A DNA stretch of 6,469 nucleotides, taken from contig DAIEMM010000172.1 in NCBI GenBank assembly GCA_027349605.1, positions 1 to 6,469 on the forward strand, read 5' to 3'. The translations under genes and the position numbers were made by a program. This stretch comes from Anaeromyxobacteraceae bacterium. GTDB lineage: Bacteria > Myxococcota > Myxococcia > Myxococcales > Anaeromyxobacteraceae. Below the pieces are notes generated by a model that had not been told where the DNA came from, ran no database searches, and was given only the letters and a program-made list of their open reading frames with translations. Positions 4,788 to 6,469 of the stretch are shown here, piece by piece; the first letter of the stretch is position 1, and each line of letters opens with the position of its first letter.

Positions 4788-6469
4788 AGGCACCCGCCGA
4801 TGACGCGGCGGGGCCGCGCCGGACCCGCCGGCTGCGGAGGGCGAGCAAGCCGACGAGCAGCAGGAGCGTCCCCGCGGAGACGGCGGCGCCGAGCGTCACC
4901 CAGCGATTGCGGTAGGCGAGGCGGAGCTCGTGCGTGCCGGCGGTGACCGGTACCGCCTGGAAGGCGAAGTCGGCGCGGAGGATCGGCGCGGGCCTGCCGT
5001 CCACCGTCGCCGTCCAGCCCGGATAGAAGGGGTCGAGGATCACCGCCAGCCCGTCGCGGGGCGCCACCACCGTCGCGGTGAGCGAAGGTCCGTCGACGCG
5101 GACGCGCTCGGCGGCCACCGGCCCCTCCGGCGTCCCCGGCGGAGGAAGCCCGGCCGGCGGCTCGGCGAGCACCGCCACGTCCCCCTTCGCGGCGCGGAGG
5201 AGCGGCCCCGTGACCTCGGAGTCGGGCGCCACCTCCCACGATCCGGTCCAGAACACCCGCGGCAGCGCCGGCGCCCGGAACCCGATCAGCCGGTTCTCCC
5301 ACTCCCGCTTCCCGGCGAAGAACTGCACCAGGCCGGGCTGGGGACGGTCGGAGACCACGATGGGCGTGGCGAGGAGCGGCCAGAGCGGCGAGGTGGGATT
5401 CGCCGCGGGGAAGGTGGCGTCCCCGTCCATGGCACCGAGGCGCACCACCTCGTCCCGGCGGGTTCCCTCCAGGAGCTCGCGGACGCGGGAGATGGACATG
5501 GGGCCGTAGCCCATCGTGCCTTCCCACCCGTTGCGCAGCGGCGAGTTGATGGAGGCGCCCCACTTGGCGATCACGCCCAGGCGGCGCGGCGCCGGGGCCG
5601 CCGGCACGAACGGAGCGAAGTCGCGGAGCGCCGGACGCTCGCTCTCCGCAGGCGACACGTCGTTGAACCGGGAGAAGAGGTACCAGGGGTCGTAGAAGGC
5701 CAGCGCCACGATGGCCGCCCCGGCCACGGCTCCCCGGAGCCCCCGCCAGACCGCGGCCAGCCAGAGCGCGCCGAGCCCGGCCATCATCAGGGTGAACCAG
5801 GCCGTCTTCCGGGTCGAGGCGGGGTCGAAGGGGAAGCCGGGCAGGCGGGGGAGGAGGAGCGCCAGCGCGGCGACGGCGGCGAGGACGCCCAGGCTCCGGG
5901 CCAGCCGGGCCCGCGTCGGCTCGAGCCGCAGCGCCTCCAGCCCCTCGGCGGCGAGCAGCGCCATCGCGAAGGCGGTGACCACGAGTCCGCGGGTGGGCAC
6001 CCGGAAGCTCCCGTACCCGGGGAGGAGCTCGTAGAACAACCAGTGAAGCTGGAGCGGCGCCTTCTCCCCCAGCGCGAGCCAGGGGCCGAGCAGCGCCAGC
6101 ACGGCGAAGAGGACCACGCCCCGCCGCCGCGCCGGGGCGGCCACCGAGAGCGCCAAGGCCGGGATCCCCACGTACCCCGAGGCCTCCCACAGGTTCAGGC
6201 CCCAGCGACCGTCGCCATAGGCGTGCGGCAGCACGTAGAGCGCGAGCCCCCAGGCGTCCGGCCATCTCCAGCTGGTGACGAAGGAGTAGTCCACCACGAC
6301 CGCGCGAGGCCCCATCCGGGAGAGCTCGAGGGTGGGGAGGACCAGCACCGCGGCGAGCACGAAGCCGACGGGCACGATGGCCACCGCCCAGGCGGCGTCG
6401 GCGCGCCGGGTGGGCCAGAGGTCGAAGGCGATGCGCAGCGCGTAGAGCCCTGCCACGACGCAGCCGAAG
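4786..6469 (-). CDS. YfhO-family polytopic membrane protein, C-terminal 560 residues (5'-partial)
   Basis: The minus-strand frame enters from the right edge and ends at TGA (4786-4788). YfhO proteins are large GT-C-like membrane proteins, usually 700-900 residues, associated with glycosylation of cell-surface polymers in bacteria where they have been studied. About 150-350 N-terminal residues, including the region where a catalytic acidic loop would lie, are outside the window. Numbering from the edge, hydrophobic spans lie near 24-45, 98-110, 117-133, 158-177, 192-206, 224-241, 247-260 and 525-545. Supporting marks are FRVPTRG (155-161) ahead of a membrane helix, a large extracytoplasmic region (about 262-520), and the family-typical C-terminal block YPGWTATVDG (482-491) with the following FQAV, GTHELRLAYR and final transmembrane helix plus Arg-rich tail. 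It is convergent with the membrane protein gene, so they are not in one operon. GTG 6456 is internal, since the open frame continues upstream. Confidence 0.85.
   Translation of the reverse strand, partial: FGCVVAGLYALRIAFDLWPTRRADAAWAVAIVPVGFVLAAVLVLPTLELSRMGPRAVVVDYSFVTSWRWPDAWGLALYVLPHAYGDGRWGLNLWEASGYVGIPALALSVAAPARRRGVVLFAVLALLGPWLALGEKAPLQLHWLFYELLPGYGSFRVPTRGLVVTAFAMALLAAEGLEALRLEPTRARLARSLGVLAAVAALALLLPRLPGFPFDPASTRKTAWFTLMMAGLGALWLAAVWRGLRGAVAGAAIVALAFYDPWYLFSRFNDVSPAESERPALRDFAPFVPAAPAPRRLGVIAKWGASINSPLRNGWEGTMGYGPMSISRVRELLEGTRRDEVVRLGAMDGDATFPAANPTSPLWPLLATPIVVSDRPQPGLVQFFAGKREWENRLIGFRAPALPRVFWTGSWEVAPDSEVTGPLLRAAKGDVAVLAEPPAGLPPPGTPEGPVAAERVRVDGPSLTATVVAPRDGLAVILDPFYPGWTATVDGRPAPILRADFAFQAVPVTAGTHELRLAYRNRWVTLGAAVSAGTLLLLVGLLALRSRRVRRGPAASSAGA

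Noticed and set aside
1448..6265. A minus-strand open frame of about 1600 codons lying antisense to most of the window
   Set aside because: Its translation is dominated by Arg, Gly, Pro and Ala with no domain-like pattern, and it overlaps better-supported genes on both strands. Long antisense frames are expected when nearly every third codon position is G or C.

Overview
The window is very GC-rich, and third codon positions are almost always G or C. This suggests a high-GC Gram-negative such as a myxobacterium or other soil deltaproteobacterium-like lineage. That placement is inferred from composition and protein style only. I see no rRNA, tRNA, CRISPR array, insertion sequence or phage gene. 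Coding density is high and no gap exceeds 300 bases.

Layout: bases 3-125 are the last 40 codons of an unrecognised plus-strand gene. An AT-richer gap of about 77 bases follows. A long plus-strand reading frame then runs from ATG 203 to TGA 3725-3727. It begins with a signal peptide and a small beta-rich domain, followed by a linker, beta-rich and helical regions, and a C-terminal region that I cannot assign to a known family. This frame is broken by two TAG codons (2759-2761 and 3254-3256), yet frame, codon bias and protein-like character continue across both. By ordinary rules there are three pieces (852, 164 and 156 residues); read as one it is 1174 residues including the two amber positions. 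Downstream by 24 bases, with a strong Shine-Dalgarno site, is a 333-residue multi-pass membrane protein of an uncharacterised type (3752-4753). Facing it on the minus strand, 32 bases away, is the C-terminal 560 residues of a YfhO-family polytopic membrane protein (4786 to the window edge).

The point most worth attention is the pair of in-frame amber codons. They are the only two TAG trinucleotides in any plus-strand frame in roughly the first 4.8 kb, and the other four stops visible in the window are TGA. Either this is a recently broken gene (two CAG-to-TAG type changes, or sequence errors), or UAG is read through or recoded in this organism. The window alone cannot decide; I lean modestly to the nonsense-mutation explanation on prior probability. 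The secreted protein and the membrane protein after it may be one transcription unit and a functional pair, but nothing in the sequence names their job.
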